Source of the DNA: Pararcticibacter amylolyticus
GTDB lineage: Bacteria; Bacteroidota; Bacteroidia; Sphingobacteriales; Sphingobacteriaceae
DNA: 32,543 nucleotides
Reading direction: 5' to 3'
Assembly (NCBI RefSeq): GCF_003130405.1
Contig: NZ_QEAS01000004.1
Location: forward strand, 11,343 to 43,885
The notes under the pieces were generated by a model. That model did no database searches, had not been told where the DNA came from, and saw nothing but the letters and a program-made list of their open reading frames with translations. A program made the translations under genes and the position numbers. Positions within the stretch are counted from its first letter, which is position 1. Each line of letters starts with the position of its first letter. Positions 1 to 8,870 of this stretch are shown here, piece by piece.

Positions 1-1
1 G

Positions 2-1336
2 TTAAAGTATTCCTGTTATAGCCAGTAAGCGCAAGTGGTTCAGTTTTAAGTTTACTAATGCCGCTGTAAGGTTGAATTTTGTTTCCAGCAGCATATTTTC
101 CGCATCCAGCAGATCCGTTAAAAGAGATTCCTGGTTCATGTAGCTGTTCCTGATCACACGAACAGCCTCCGAACTCTGTATCATATTCTTTTTTGCTGTC
201 TCAACATTCTCGGCAGCCTGCTGAAGCTGTAAGTAAGCCTCTTTAACCTGAAGCGAAATTTCGTCCCTTTTTATCAGGGCGCTTTCCTTTTGCTGATCGG
301 TGTTAACACGTGCCCGGGCAATGGAATGCCTGCTTTTGTAGAGGTTGTCAATGGGGAATTGCATTTTGATTCCTGTTTGCCCGAAGCCCCAGAGATCATT
401 GGAATAAGGATAGAAGGAAATCTGCGGATAAGTATAGTTGTAATTGGAGTAAGCAGAAAACCTCGGTAGCCTTGCAGCTTCCACCTGCTTGACATTCAGC
501 TCGCTTAACTTAATATTGCTGTGAACTATTTTGTATTGGGGGGACTCCCGGAGCGCAATGCTAAGATAGTCTCCAAAACCAGCTCCTGCTATTTGTTTAA
601 TGCTAATACTGTCCCGATAGGGGATGTCCAGGGGGATGTCTTCGCTTCGGCCCATCAGCATATTAAGTCGTTGCTTGTCTAGTGCGATCTTTTTTTCAAC
701 GTCTGAATAGTTTAATTCCAACTGCGATAATTTGACGGAAGTTCTGAGGACATCACTTTTCAGCACCACTCCGTTTTTATGAAGATTCTGAATAGTTGAT
801 AGCTGCTTTTTTTCTGACGTGATTTCGGCCAGAATAAAATCTTTAAACTGAAGAAATTTATATAGATCGTAATAAGCGGCAGCAACGGCATATTTTGTGT
901 TGTTCTTTTGCAGATCGTATTCATATTGCCTGCGGGCATCTTCTTCCTGTTTAATCCTGATATTTCTTCTGTCTCTCCCTCCGTTAAAGAGATTCATATT
1001 GAAGCTGTAGCCAAGGCTATATCCGTAACCGGAAACTGGTACATCCTCAGGAGATGAAAATAATCCCTTATCGTAGATCAGAAATTTGGAGTTCAGTTTA
1101 GCGTCTCCGGCGACTGACAATTCGGGTAAAAGCTTATCTCTTGCTTCGAGAACACTTAAGAGACCCTCCTTACGGCTTAAATCCGACAATTTCAGCTGCC
1201 TGTTTTGCGACTCAGTGATCGTCCAGATTTCATCCAGGGCCATGATGCCTGTACTGCTTGAATTTTGGGCATTAACTTGCCTGGAAAGCAAGAAAACCAG
1301 TATGCAAAAAAAAGTTGTTGATTTATATAGATGCAT
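2..1336 (-). CDS. TolC-family outer membrane efflux protein
   Basis: A 444-residue protein of the usual TolC/OEP length. Residues 1-23 form a signal peptide ending VNA before Gln. Two long, mostly helical halves follow (about 35-230 and 250-440), rich in Gln, Asn, Lys and Glu, as in the paired coiled-coil hairpins of OEP proteins. FNGGRDRR and the late segment AENVETAKKNM are typical of the family. TolC trimers form the outer-membrane and periplasmic tunnel of tripartite pumps and type I secretion systems. The stop lies at positions 2-4, so the gene is complete and any adaptor or permease partner would be downstream, outside the window. It is divergent from the AraC regulator at 1649, which may control it. 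The family is clear; the substrate is unknown. Confidence 0.93.
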   Translation of the reverse strand: MHLYKSTTFFCILVFLLSRQVNAQNSSSTGIMALDEIWTITESQNRQLKLSDLSRKEGLLSVLEARDKLLPELSVAGDAKLNSKFLIYDKGLFSSPEDVPVSGYGYSLGYSFNMNLFNGGRDRRNIRIKQEEDARRQYEYDLQKNNTKYAVAAAYYDLYKFLQFKDFILAEITSEKKQLSTIQNLHKNGVVLKSDVLRTSVKLSQLELNYSDVEKKIALDKQRLNMLMGRSEDIPLDIPYRDSISIKQIAGAGFGDYLSIALRESPQYKIVHSNIKLSELNVKQVEAARLPRFSAYSNYNYTYPQISFYPYSNDLWGFGQTGIKMQFPIDNLYKSRHSIARARVNTDQQKESALIKRDEISLQVKEAYLQLQQAAENVETAKKNMIQSSEAVRVIRNSYMNQESLLTDLLDAENMLLETKFNLTAALVNLKLNHLRLLAITGIL

Positions 1337-1355
1337 ATAATTGTTTATTGTGCTT

Positions 1356-1553
1356 TTAATAGTCTTTAAAGTTTAGCTTCCTCTGTTTCCTGTCCTTTAT
1401 AAAAGATGTTAATCCGTCTGCCACATATGAAGCATCAATTGTGACGGCGAATGGATACAAATAAGCAGATTGAATATAGAAGTTGATCTTATTAAGCTCA
1501 TTTTCAGGTCGGTTGGGTGTTTTTGTCCGGTCATTTTGCTTGCTGGTATTCAT
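1356..1553 (-). other. Possible remnant ORF, crotonase-like tail
   Basis: A 65-codon open frame fills much of the 312-base gap between the divergent tolC-like and araC genes. Its C-terminal half (DASYVADGLTSFIKDRKQRK) resembles the last helix of enoyl-CoA hydratase/isomerase proteins, where an EGL-x-AF-x-KRKP pattern is common. The N-terminal half is polar and matches nothing I know. It could be the tail of a decayed crotonase gene, a small real protein, or chance. The rest of the gap shows no other gene. Confidence 0.22.
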
Positions 1554-1648
1554 TAGCTGAATCTTAAAAATAAATGTATTGCAAAGCTATCTCAGGAGCC
1601 TTAAAGAGGTTTTATATAATTAGCCTATCTTTTATTAAATTTGGCCAA

Positions 1649-2437
1649 ATGAAAGTTCTGAGGCAGCTGGCTAAAATTGTTGACCAACACCCTGAGTCGA
1701 TCCTGGTCGTGCGACAGCAAACCGAACAGCGTTTGCCCGCTCATGAGCATGATAAAGCACAGCTTCTTTTAGTATTAGGTGGAATTGCCTATCTCCAGAC
1801 ATCAACAAAAGATTTCTATATTCCTTCCAATCATTACATCTGGATTCCTGGTCATTACCCCCATAATCTTATGTTTAACAGGCAGGATCTTCAAATAATC
1901 AATATTTACTTTCCTGCTGAGCGCGAAAATTCTTTTTACAATGAACTGGGCATTTACCCTGTAAGTAAACTCTTGTCCGAAATGCTGTCGTTTAGTGAGA
2001 AATGGCAGGGAGATTATTTTGAAGGCTCCTGGGAATATGAGTTCTTAAGTACATTAAGGAATCTTCTTTCCAGAGAGCATCTCAGAAAATTTTCTATTCA
2101 ACTGCCCACTACTGACGATCAGCGGCTCAATACCATTCTGGATCATTTGAGGGCGAGGCTAAATGAAGCCCTCACGCTGGAAGACATAGCCAGGCAATTT
2201 AGTATCAGTGTCAGAAGTTTGACGAGGCTATTTCAGTCAAGACTGCGTATATCCTTTATTCAGTATGTTAAAATGCTTAGGATCATAAGAGCTATGGAGT
2301 TGATAAAGGATTCCCGGCTGAACATGACAGAGATCGCCTATGAAGTGGGCTATTCTAATATATCGGCCTTTAGCAATAACTTTCAGCAATTGACGAATAT
2401 GCGGCCGACGGAATTTAAATCTATATCTGTAAGGTAA
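1649..2437 (+). CDS. AraC-family transcriptional regulator
   Basis: A 262-residue protein from the ATG at 1649 (MKVLRQLAKIV). An in-frame upstream ATG at 1574 would add 25 hydrophobic and basic residues unlike the family, so the internal start is preferred. The N-terminal half has a cupin-like ligand domain with an HEHDKAQLLLVLGG segment (about residues 30-80). The C-terminal 95 residues carry the two helix-turn-helix units of AraC/XylS proteins: LTLEDIARQFSISVRSLTRLF, then MTEIAYEVGYSNISAFSNNF, ending in the usual RPTEFK. It is divergent from the tolC-like gene at 2-1336 and is probably its local regulator. The family is certain; the effector and target are inferred. Confidence 0.9.
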   Translation: MKVLRQLAKIVDQHPESILVVRQQTEQRLPAHEHDKAQLLLVLGGIAYLQTSTKDFYIPSNHYIWIPGHYPHNLMFNRQDLQIINIYFPAERENSFYNELGIYPVSKLLSEMLSFSEKWQGDYFEGSWEYEFLSTLRNLLSREHLRKFSIQLPTTDDQRLNTILDHLRARLNEALTLEDIARQFSISVRSLTRLFQSRLRISFIQYVKMLRIIRAMELIKDSRLNMTEIAYEVGYSNISAFSNNFQQLTNMRPTEFKSISVR

Positions 2438-2509
2438 AAGAGGTGATTTTTGTAATTTCAAGCGGCCGTCAAACGTTATGATGTCTAAAGCTTTTAATAC
2501 TTATTTTAT

Positions 2510-2781
2510 ATGAAGACACACACACTTTTAACTACAACCTTATTTGCGCTTGCAACGCTGTTCAGTTCCTGTGCGACTATATCCTATATGGGAGATCAAA
2601 TGGCGGCAACTACGAATGTTGACGTTTTTTATGCCGCAAAAGATGTCAGCAAAAAATCCTGACAAAAGCAAGAGCCGTAGGTGCTGACGGCGTTATCATC
2701 TTAGGAGTGAGTACGGCTGGCAGGGGCGATAATACCGACACGGTACAACAGGCTGATGCGATAAAATATTTGAATGAGTGA
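2510..2781 (+). pseudogene. Frameshifted small lipoprotein gene
   Basis: The ATG at 2510 opens a 50-codon frame with a lipoprotein signal (LATLFSSC, Cys at residue 21), then MGDQMAATTNVDVFYAAKDVSKKS and a TGA at 2660-2662. The next frame, starting in the A6 run at 2651-2656, continues as KILTKARAVGADGVIILGVS and ends in a TGA at 2779-2781. Bacteroidota lipoproteins with the VDVYY-AKDV segment usually have 20-30 residues (a KVIGHL-like strand) before the KA-x-x-xGADG-(I/V)I helix-strand. Those are missing here, so the gene has probably lost an internal piece as well as its frame. Confidence 0.6.
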
Positions 2782-2956
2782 TTTGCAGTACCCATTGAAT
2801 GCTGACGTTTTAAAGGGCTATGAGCTTATAGCTGATTGTTATCAGGCGAAAGGTGACCCGGTGCAGGCGGCGGCCAATTACCGGAAAGCAATTAGTCTGA
2901 ATCCACAGAACGAAAATGCCGCAGGACGTTTACAGGGTATTGCAGAAAAAAGGTAA
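2774..2956 (+). pseudogene. TPR-repeat fragment
   Basis: Sixty codons contain one clean tetratricopeptide repeat: GYELIADCYQAKGDPVQAAA followed by NYRKAISLNPQNENA. It lacks a signal peptide, overlaps the end of the broken lipoprotein by 8 bases, and has an in-frame stop directly before its ATG. Single TPR tails of this type end larger secreted hydrolases or serine-peptidase-like proteins in Bacteroidota, so this is probably the 3' stump of a lost gene. A small free-standing TPR protein cannot be excluded. Confidence 0.4.
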
Positions 2957-3056
2957 CATACCACATCTGCCTGGCCAACCCGGATTCCAGGGCTCCTAAA
3001 CCGTCAAAGCTTTCTGATTTATTTTATGGACTATTATTCCTAGTTATTGAGATATT

Positions 3057-3083
3057 TTGTCTCTAAATCTGCCAGTACATTTG
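3057..3083 (+). promoter_or_regulatory. Bacteroidota-type promoter for the monooxygenase gene
   Basis: TTG at 3057-3059 and a perfect TAnnTTTG box (TACATTTG, 3076-3083) are separated by 16 bases, close to the spacing of Bacteroidota housekeeping promoters. Transcription would start near 3090, leaving a short leader before the ATG at 3109. Confidence 0.55.
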
Positions 3084-3108
3084 TTAAAATTTATAATCAT
3101 ACAATCTT

Positions 3109-4281
3109 ATGAAGAAGAGAATTTTAATTTCCGGAGGGGGCATTGCAGGAATGACTGCCGCCAAACTATTATTCAACCAGGGGCATGAAGTTACGGTGAT
3201 CGATAAAGCCAAAAAGTTTACTAAAGCAGGCTTTCTGATTTCACTCAAAAGTTTTGGTGTAGAAATAATGGACGAGCTGGGACTTACCGGGGCCTTGAGA
3301 AAAGAGTCAACGCCATCCGAGTACATGCATTGGGTGGATGCAACAGGAGCGGCGGTTCGCAGCATCAGTTATGCAAAAGTAAATCAGAACACCAGTCAGT
3401 CGATCCTGATCACCCGGGGCGGGCTCCATGAGGTTTTATACAATGACATCCGGGATCATGTTGAGGTGTTGATGGATACAACTATTGCGCATCTGGAACA
3501 GAATGAAAAGGAAGTTAACGTTACCCTCTCAAACGGAGAGTCACGACAAGCGGATCTGGTGATCATTTCGGAAGGGCTCAGGTCTGTTACCAGGGGGAAT
3601 TATTTTAAGGACAGCAGTGTGGAAGATTTCAACCTGCTGTATATGGGGGGGCGCCTAAAGGAACGTCCTTCCGATACACCGGGCAACGTCAGGATTTATC
3701 TTGATGTCGATAAGATGCTTTCCGTCTATCCTCTTGATGAGAATGAAGTGGCCATTCAATGCTATCTCCGGAGCACAGAAGAACTGGCTGCCATACACGC
3801 CCGGGTACCAGAGTTGTTAAAGGACGCGTTCAGGGATTATAATGCTGACGTACGGCATCTGATTGATAGTTTCCTGGAAAGCGGGTTGATGTTTGCAGAT
3901 AAAATGGGCATGGTGCATGCGCCGGCTCTGACCAATGGCAAACTGGTATTGCTGGGCGATGCCGGATATTGTCCAACGGCTTTATCCGGTATGGGTGCGT
4001 CGCTGTCGATTTACGGTGCTAAAGCTCTTTCTTATTTCCTGCAACAATCACCGGATGACCTGAATGGCGCGCTTCAACGCTATGACGGACTGATGAAGCC
4101 CATATCCAGAAAGTTTCAGAGCAACGCGAGAAATAATGCCGAATCATTTATACCTGACAACCAAGCTGAACTGAAGCGTTTTACTGATTTGTTTAGTACG
4201 TCGTCAGAGGATGAAATCAGCAGGCTCATGACCGACCAGATTGCATTGACACCAGAACAGTTGAATTTTTTATCTGAATGA
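3109..4281 (+). CDS. FAD-dependent monooxygenase (PHBH/TetX-like group)
   Basis: A 390-residue class A flavoprotein monooxygenase. The N-terminal Rossmann motif is SGGGIAGMTAAKLL (residues 7-20) with an acidic residue at the end of strand 2 (VTVIDKA). The third flavin motif, LVLLGDAGYCPTALSGMGAS, lies near residues 282-301. The usual ADG of the middle motif reads SEG here (DLVIISEGLRSVTR). These enzymes use NAD(P)H and O2 to hydroxylate aromatics or inactivate drugs; some Bacteroidota members degrade tetracyclines, but nothing here fixes the substrate. The stop overlaps the start of the next gene, so the two are probably translationally coupled. The pump operon downstream is separated by a terminator. 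Confidence 0.85.
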   Translation: MKKRILISGGGIAGMTAAKLLFNQGHEVTVIDKAKKFTKAGFLISLKSFGVEIMDELGLTGALRKESTPSEYMHWVDATGAAVRSISYAKVNQNTSQSILITRGGLHEVLYNDIRDHVEVLMDTTIAHLEQNEKEVNVTLSNGESRQADLVIISEGLRSVTRGNYFKDSSVEDFNLLYMGGRLKERPSDTPGNVRIYLDVDKMLSVYPLDENEVAIQCYLRSTEELAAIHARVPELLKDAFRDYNADVRHLIDSFLESGLMFADKMGMVHAPALTNGKLVLLGDAGYCPTALSGMGASLSIYGAKALSYFLQQSPDDLNGALQRYDGLMKPISRKFQSNARNNAESFIPDNQAELKRFTDLFSTSSEDEISRLMTDQIALTPEQLNFLSE

Positions 4282-4682
4282 CAAGCATGAGATATAAGCA
4301 GTTACTGTCCATAGCAGCAGGATTCGGTGCGATCGGACTTCTAAGTTCTGTGTTTGCCAAAGTGCAGGGAATTATTTGGCCGGATTCACTCACTGTTTTC
4401 GAAAGACCTGAGCTCAGCAACGCTGATTGTATGCAGCTTGTGATTAAGCTGATCTGCCTTGCATTAAGCAGTGTATTGGGTGGAATGCTAATTAAATGGA
4501 TCGGCGGAAACCGCAGGGCAAGCATATTAGTAAGTATCCTGATTATGGCGGTAATCGCGTGGTTGTGGTTAAATACCCGTCATCCTGCCTGGTTTTGGAT
4601 CATATCGTTTGTGCAGGTTATACCAGCTGTTTTGTTGGGTAGTGAATTTATTATAAGGTGTTTATCAGATCGTGATAGGTAA
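4278..4682 (+). CDS. Small hypothetical membrane protein
   Basis: A 134-residue protein with four likely membrane segments: about 10-28 (LLSIAAGFGAIGLLSSVF), 52-74, 81-96 (ILVSILIMAVIAWLWL) and 102-124. Its ATG shares the ATGA with the stop of the monooxygenase, so it is the second gene of that transcript and is followed by a strong terminator. I do not recognise the family. Coupling to a flavin enzyme suggests a role in membrane delivery or handling of the same compound, but that is only context. Confidence 0.72.
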   Translation: MTSMRYKQLLSIAAGFGAIGLLSSVFAKVQGIIWPDSLTVFERPELSNADCMQLVIKLICLALSSVLGGMLIKWIGGNRRASILVSILIMAVIAWLWLNTRHPAWFWIISFVQVIPAVLLGSEFIIRCLSDRDR

Positions 4683-4712
4683 ATAAAAACTGTTCGAAAA
4701 TAAAAGCAAGTA

Positions 4713-4740
4713 ACCGTCCGCTAGCGGACGGTAATTTTTT
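4713..4740 (+). terminator. Rho-independent terminator
   Basis: A perfect 20-base palindrome (ACCGTCCG-CTAG-CGGACGGT, 4713-4732) is followed by AATTTTTT. The GC-rich stem and T run end the monooxygenase/membrane-protein transcript and separate it from the pump operon. Confidence 0.8.
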
Positions 4741-4751
4741 CACTGATTACA

Positions 4752-4763
4752 GACCAAATGGTC
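4752..4763. promoter_or_regulatory. Candidate TetR-type operator of the pump operon
   Basis: GACCA-AA-TGGTC is a 5-bp-arm inverted repeat 18 bases before the HlyD start and just after the terminator. Short palindromes in this position are typical TetR-family operators. The TetR encoded at the end of this gene cluster (8871) is the natural candidate to bind it. Only one copy was found. Confidence 0.4.
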
Positions 4764-4781
4764 GGTATTTAATATTCAAAA

Positions 4782-5858
4782 ATGGAAGAAAAAAGAAAGA
4801 AAGCGGGAACGATTCTCCTGGTTGGTGTTTCGGTTCTGATTACAGGAGCTGCTGCGATTTTCTATTGGTTAAGGAGCGGCAATTATGAGACGACAGACAA
4901 CGCCCAGATTGACGGAAATATCATTTCGGTCCGCTCTGGGGTGACAAGTTACGTAAGCGGGATTTATTTCCTTGACGACCAGATAGTAGAAAAGGGGCAG
5001 CTATTGTTTTCCCTGGATACTGTCGAGTTAAAGGCAAAGGTAGAAGAAGCAGAAGCGGCACTGGACTATGCCCGCGCAGACCTGGGCATAGCCAGAAATG
5101 AAGCAATTGCCGGGTATCAAAATTCAGGGTCTTACATTGAGAGCTCGAAAGCCGGAGCGCAGGAGGTAATTGCTGCGAAAGCCAGCCTCCTAAAAAGTCA
5201 GAACGAATACAGGAGGGTGGAACAGTTGCTCGCAATCCGGGCTGCAACACAGGAGCAGTTTGAGAATGCACAAACCGCGCTAAAAAATGCCGGTGCGGCA
5301 TTTGCCAAAGCGCAAAACCAATATAAGGCCTCCTTATCATCAGCAGGCAGCATCAGGACTCAGGCTAAAGTGAAGTCTCAGCAGGCGAACCTCAAACTGG
5401 CGCTTATCAGGCAGCGGGAGGCTGAGCTGACACTGGCCCGCAACAATTTTGAGAAGGCATGGATCAGGGCTCCTTTTAGCGGAAGGGTAACCCGCCGGGC
5501 TGTGCAGTCCGGACAATACGTATCTGCCGGGCAGGCACTGTGTTCTGTGATCGATACCGTTAACTATTGGGTGAGCGCCAACTTTAAGGAAACACAACTT
5601 TCTAATATCAAACAGGGGCAAAGGGTAGAGGTAAAAATAGACGCGCTGCCTGACAGGTCTATAGCAGGGATCGTCGAGTCTATGTCTGGTGCTACCGGTG
5701 CTAAATTCTCCCTGATTCCTGCAGATAATGCGACCGGCAATTTTATTAAGATCGTGCAGCGGGTGCCTGTAAGGATACGCCTTGACATTGGCAATAGAAA
5801 GACTGACGAAGGTCTGTTCCCAGGGCTAAGCGCTTTTGTAAAAGTCAAAATAGATTAA
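4782..5858 (+). CDS. HlyD/EmrA-family membrane fusion protein
   Basis: A 358-residue periplasmic adaptor. A basic N-terminus leads into one membrane anchor (about residues 9-29). The EmrA signature YETTDNAQIDGNIISVRSGV opens the lipoyl/barrel-sandwich domain. A long Ala/Gln-rich coiled-coil hairpin spans about 80-225 (with QEQFENAQTALKNAGAAFAK). The strand IRAPFSGRVTRRAVQSGQYV returns to the lipoyl half-motif, and a beta-barrel ends the protein. Such adaptors bridge an inner-membrane permease to a TolC tunnel. It is first in an operon, 4 bases before the MFS permease, with all three pump parts present. The assignment is firm; the cargo is unknown. Confidence 0.93.
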   Translation: MEEKRKKAGTILLVGVSVLITGAAAIFYWLRSGNYETTDNAQIDGNIISVRSGVTSYVSGIYFLDDQIVEKGQLLFSLDTVELKAKVEEAEAALDYARADLGIARNEAIAGYQNSGSYIESSKAGAQEVIAAKASLLKSQNEYRRVEQLLAIRAATQEQFENAQTALKNAGAAFAKAQNQYKASLSSAGSIRTQAKVKSQQANLKLALIRQREAELTLARNNFEKAWIRAPFSGRVTRRAVQSGQYVSAGQALCSVIDTVNYWVSANFKETQLSNIKQGQRVEVKIDALPDRSIAGIVESMSGATGAKFSLIPADNATGNFIKIVQRVPVRIRLDIGNRKTDEGLFPGLSAFVKVKID

Positions 5859-5862
5859 GGCA

Positions 5863-7443
5863 ATGGAAACTGCATCTAAAGCTCCGGAATACATAAGCGG
5901 AAGTGCTAAATGGATTCTCATTATTACAGCTTTGTCCTGTGCGATGCTCGAGCTGATAGATTCAACAGCCGTCAGTGTATCGCGGCCGGCAATGATGGGT
6001 GGATTGGGAGCTACTACCATGGAAATAGCCTGGGTGATCACCGCTTATGCTCTTGGGAATGTTATTACAGTTCCCCTGTCTGCAATGCTGTCAGCACAGT
6101 TTGGCAGGAAGGTTTACTTTACCGGGTCTGTTATTGTTTTTACAGTCTCGTCACTCATGTGCGGTTTATCATCGAGCCTGTGGATGCTGGTGTTCTGCCG
6201 TTTTATTCAGGGGCTGGGTGGAGGCGGACTTCTGTCTACTTCCCAGAGTATTATCAGCGACTCTTTCCCCCCGGCCGAGGCTGCAACAGGGGTGGCGATC
6301 TTCGGTATGGGGGTATTGCTTGGTCCCGCTATCGGCCCTGTTCTCGGCGGTTACATTACCGACAGCTTCTCATGGCATTGGATCTTCTTCATTAATGTTC
6401 CAATTGGTGTGCTTGCCGCTTATCTGTCGTGGAAATATGTTCCCAACCTGGAGGATGCTGTAAAAACCAAAAAAATGGACTGGCTTGGCATTGTTCTGAT
6501 GATTATTGGCTTATGCTCACTGCAATACTTTTTAGAGGAAGGAGCCAGTAAGGACTGGTTTGACAGCAATGAAATAGTATTTTTCTTCATTCTGGCCGTG
6601 TCAGGTTTATCCGGATTTATATGGCGCGAGCTAACAACAGACGAGCCTGCTGTAAATCTGAAGCTTTACCGGAACCTGCCTTTGGCCCTGGGTAACCTCA
6701 TGAACCTCATTTTGGGAATGATGCTTATAGGCGTGTTCTTCATCTTTCCGCTGTTTGCACAGGATATTCTTGGATGGACGGCGACCATGCAGGGGGAGTT
6801 TCTGATACCCAGTTCTATTGCATCCATTTTTGCCATGCTGCTGGTCAGTAAGGTGATTCTGAAAAAGGTAAGTTACCATGCTGCGAGCGTTTCCGGTATT
6901 CTTCTGTTCGTTCTGTTTTTATTGTTCTTATCGTTCTCCTCGGCAGACTCTAACGAGCACACGCTCTTTTGGCCCTTTATTATCAGTTCTTTTGGAAAGG
7001 CGCTGGTAACGGTTCCTATTATGACGATGGCCCTTGCCGGACTCAGGGGGACAGAGCTTGCTCAGGCGACGGGTCTTTCAAATATCATGAGGCAATTGGG
7101 ATCGGCTATTGGTGTCGCCCTTATCAACATCTATCTGGAACACGAAAAGTCGATGGTGAGAGGCAACATGGTAGGGCATATTAACCAATATAATGAAATA
7201 GCTTCCGAGCGGGTCGCCGGGATCGCCGGAACTTTCTCTGCTGCGGGATATCCTCCCGATGAATCTATGGCGGCCTCATATAAGATGGTGGACCAGTTAC
7301 TCACAAAACAAGAGTATTTAGTGAGTTATAATCACGTTTATATCGCCGCCGCATTGTTCCTCCTCGTTTCCATTCCGATCATTTTTATGATCAGAAGTCC
7401 CAGAAAAAACGGCGATACAGGGCAAGACATGTCTATGCACTAA
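5863..7443 (+). CDS. DHA2-family MFS multidrug permease (EmrB/QacA type)
   Basis: A 526-residue inner-membrane proton antiporter of 14-TM DHA2 length. The first helix carries the D1 motif with Asp33 (LELIDSTAVSV). A loop 2-3 motif-A remnant (AQFGRKVYFTG) and the antiporter motif C, GVLLGPAIGPVLGGY (about residues 150-164), are clear. RFIQGLGGGGLLSTSQ is typical of EmrB proteins. It works with the HlyD adaptor upstream and the TolC protein 15 bases downstream to export hydrophobic compounds across both membranes. A second, broken gene of the same family lies at 21938-23100. Confidence 0.94.
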   Translation: METASKAPEYISGSAKWILIITALSCAMLELIDSTAVSVSRPAMMGGLGATTMEIAWVITAYALGNVITVPLSAMLSAQFGRKVYFTGSVIVFTVSSLMCGLSSSLWMLVFCRFIQGLGGGGLLSTSQSIISDSFPPAEAATGVAIFGMGVLLGPAIGPVLGGYITDSFSWHWIFFINVPIGVLAAYLSWKYVPNLEDAVKTKKMDWLGIVLMIIGLCSLQYFLEEGASKDWFDSNEIVFFFILAVSGLSGFIWRELTTDEPAVNLKLYRNLPLALGNLMNLILGMMLIGVFFIFPLFAQDILGWTATMQGEFLIPSSIASIFAMLLVSKVILKKVSYHAASVSGILLFVLFLLFLSFSSADSNEHTLFWPFIISSFGKALVTVPIMTMALAGLRGTELAQATGLSNIMRQLGSAIGVALINIYLEHEKSMVRGNMVGHINQYNEIASERVAGIAGTFSAAGYPPDESMAASYKMVDQLLTKQEYLVSYNHVYIAAALFLLVSIPIIFMIRSPRKNGDTGQDMSMH

Positions 7444-7458
7444 TAATCAGATAAAAAA

Positions 7459-8790
7459 ATGAAATACCTTCGATCTATATTATACCTTTTGCTGATGATA
7501 AATGCAGAAGGGATTGTTGCCCAGACTCATTCGCTTTCACTCCAGGAAGCAATCACTCTGGGCCTGAAGAACCGTAACGACCTGAAGTCGCACGAATATG
7601 ATGTTCTCATCTCGGAAAACCAGCTTAAAGCAAGCAGAAAAGAGTGGATCCCTGATCTTGCAGGTTCTGCTGACGCCCGTTATAACGCGCGTTTAAGCCA
7701 AACGGTAGTACCTGCCGGCATGATTGGAAATGCAGAACCAATGAAAGTTTCATTGGAGTCGAAAACGAACTCCGTTTACGCACTGAACCTTTCACAACCT
7801 CTGCTCAACCCATCGATCACGAATGATATCCGGATAGCAAAAAATAATGTAGCGTTACAAAAAGAGCGCCGGAATATCTCGGAGAACGAGATCAGGCTCG
7901 CTATTACCGAGTCTTATCTGAATGTGCTGCTGAAAGACGTACAATACAAGTTAACCAGGGAGAATGAAAAGCGCTATTATGAATATCTGCAGATGGCGGA
8001 AGGGAAGTATAAATTGGGTGCAATGATCGAAAATGATTATTTAAAGGCCCGGCTTGATTATCAGAACGCTGTTGCCTCCAGCAAAACAAGGGAAAAGGAT
8101 TACGATTTAGCTTTCAACGAGCTGAAGTACCAGATGAATGTTCCCCGGTCAGAAACCGTGGTTATCAGAGATAGTATTCAGTCTGTTTTCATTGCCTCCC
8201 CTTTACCTCAGGAAAGCATTGCCGGAGAAAACCGGCCGGAGATAAAACAATTAAAGCTGCTACGGGAGAATGCAGCCCTTCAGATCAGGAAGGCAAGGCA
8301 GAATGCTTTACCATCGATCTCGCTTTATGCCAGCTATGGACATCAGTTTCAATATAAAAATTTCGATTATTCGAACCGCGACTGGTGGACTCCCTATAGC
8401 TATGCTGGTTTAAAAGTCAGTATACCCCTGACCTTCAATTTAAAGAACAACAGTACGATCAGTGAACATCAATTGCGATCGGTGCAGGCCGGTTTTGATC
8501 TGGAACAAGGGTTGTCGGACGTTCGTTTCGAAGTCAGTCAGGCATTAGCAAGAATTGCGACGAGTTCATATAACCTTGAAAAAAGCAGGGCCAATTATGA
8601 ACTGTCTAAAGCGATCTTCCTAAGCAACCAGAAGCAATTTAAGTTAGGAGTGTTTCAATATGCCCAGGTATTGGAAAGTGAGAGAACCATCGCAACGTCG
8701 GAAGAGAACTATATACAATCAATATATGATGCACTCATGGCGCGTTACTATTGGATGAAAGCAACTGGTACGTTTCCTGTCGCAAACTGA
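7459..8790 (+). CDS. TolC-family outer membrane protein of the pump operon
   Basis: A 443-residue OEP-family protein. Residues 1-21 form a signal peptide ending IVAQ. SLSLQEAITLGLKNRNDLKS is the classic start of the first OEP repeat, and the second repeat begins near RPEIKQLKLLRENAALQIRK. It is the third gene of the pump operon and would form the outer-membrane duct. It differs clearly from the TolC proteins at 2-1336 and 32123, so each module carries its own duct. Confidence 0.94.
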   Translation: MKYLRSILYLLLMINAEGIVAQTHSLSLQEAITLGLKNRNDLKSHEYDVLISENQLKASRKEWIPDLAGSADARYNARLSQTVVPAGMIGNAEPMKVSLESKTNSVYALNLSQPLLNPSITNDIRIAKNNVALQKERRNISENEIRLAITESYLNVLLKDVQYKLTRENEKRYYEYLQMAEGKYKLGAMIENDYLKARLDYQNAVASSKTREKDYDLAFNELKYQMNVPRSETVVIRDSIQSVFIASPLPQESIAGENRPEIKQLKLLRENAALQIRKARQNALPSISLYASYGHQFQYKNFDYSNRDWWTPYSYAGLKVSIPLTFNLKNNSTISEHQLRSVQAGFDLEQGLSDVRFEVSQALARIATSSYNLEKSRANYELSKAIFLSNQKQFKLGVFQYAQVLESERTIATSEENYIQSIYDALMARYYWMKATGTFPVAN

Positions 8791-8870
8791 TGATCATGAA
8801 ATTCGCGCTTTTGAATGAATGGGCTTCCTGTTGCAAACTATTTGTATCTTAGCCACCTGAGTTCCTGGAA

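Noticed and set aside
1636-1643. Perfect TAnnTTTG box (TAAATTTG) before the AraC gene
   Set aside because: It ends only 5 bases before the chosen ATG and has no TTG at -33, so it would make a leaderless message. Kept as a chance match.
5910-6463. Two long alternative frames inside the MFS permease gene
   Set aside because: They lie wholly inside a well-supported permease gene and show no family pattern.
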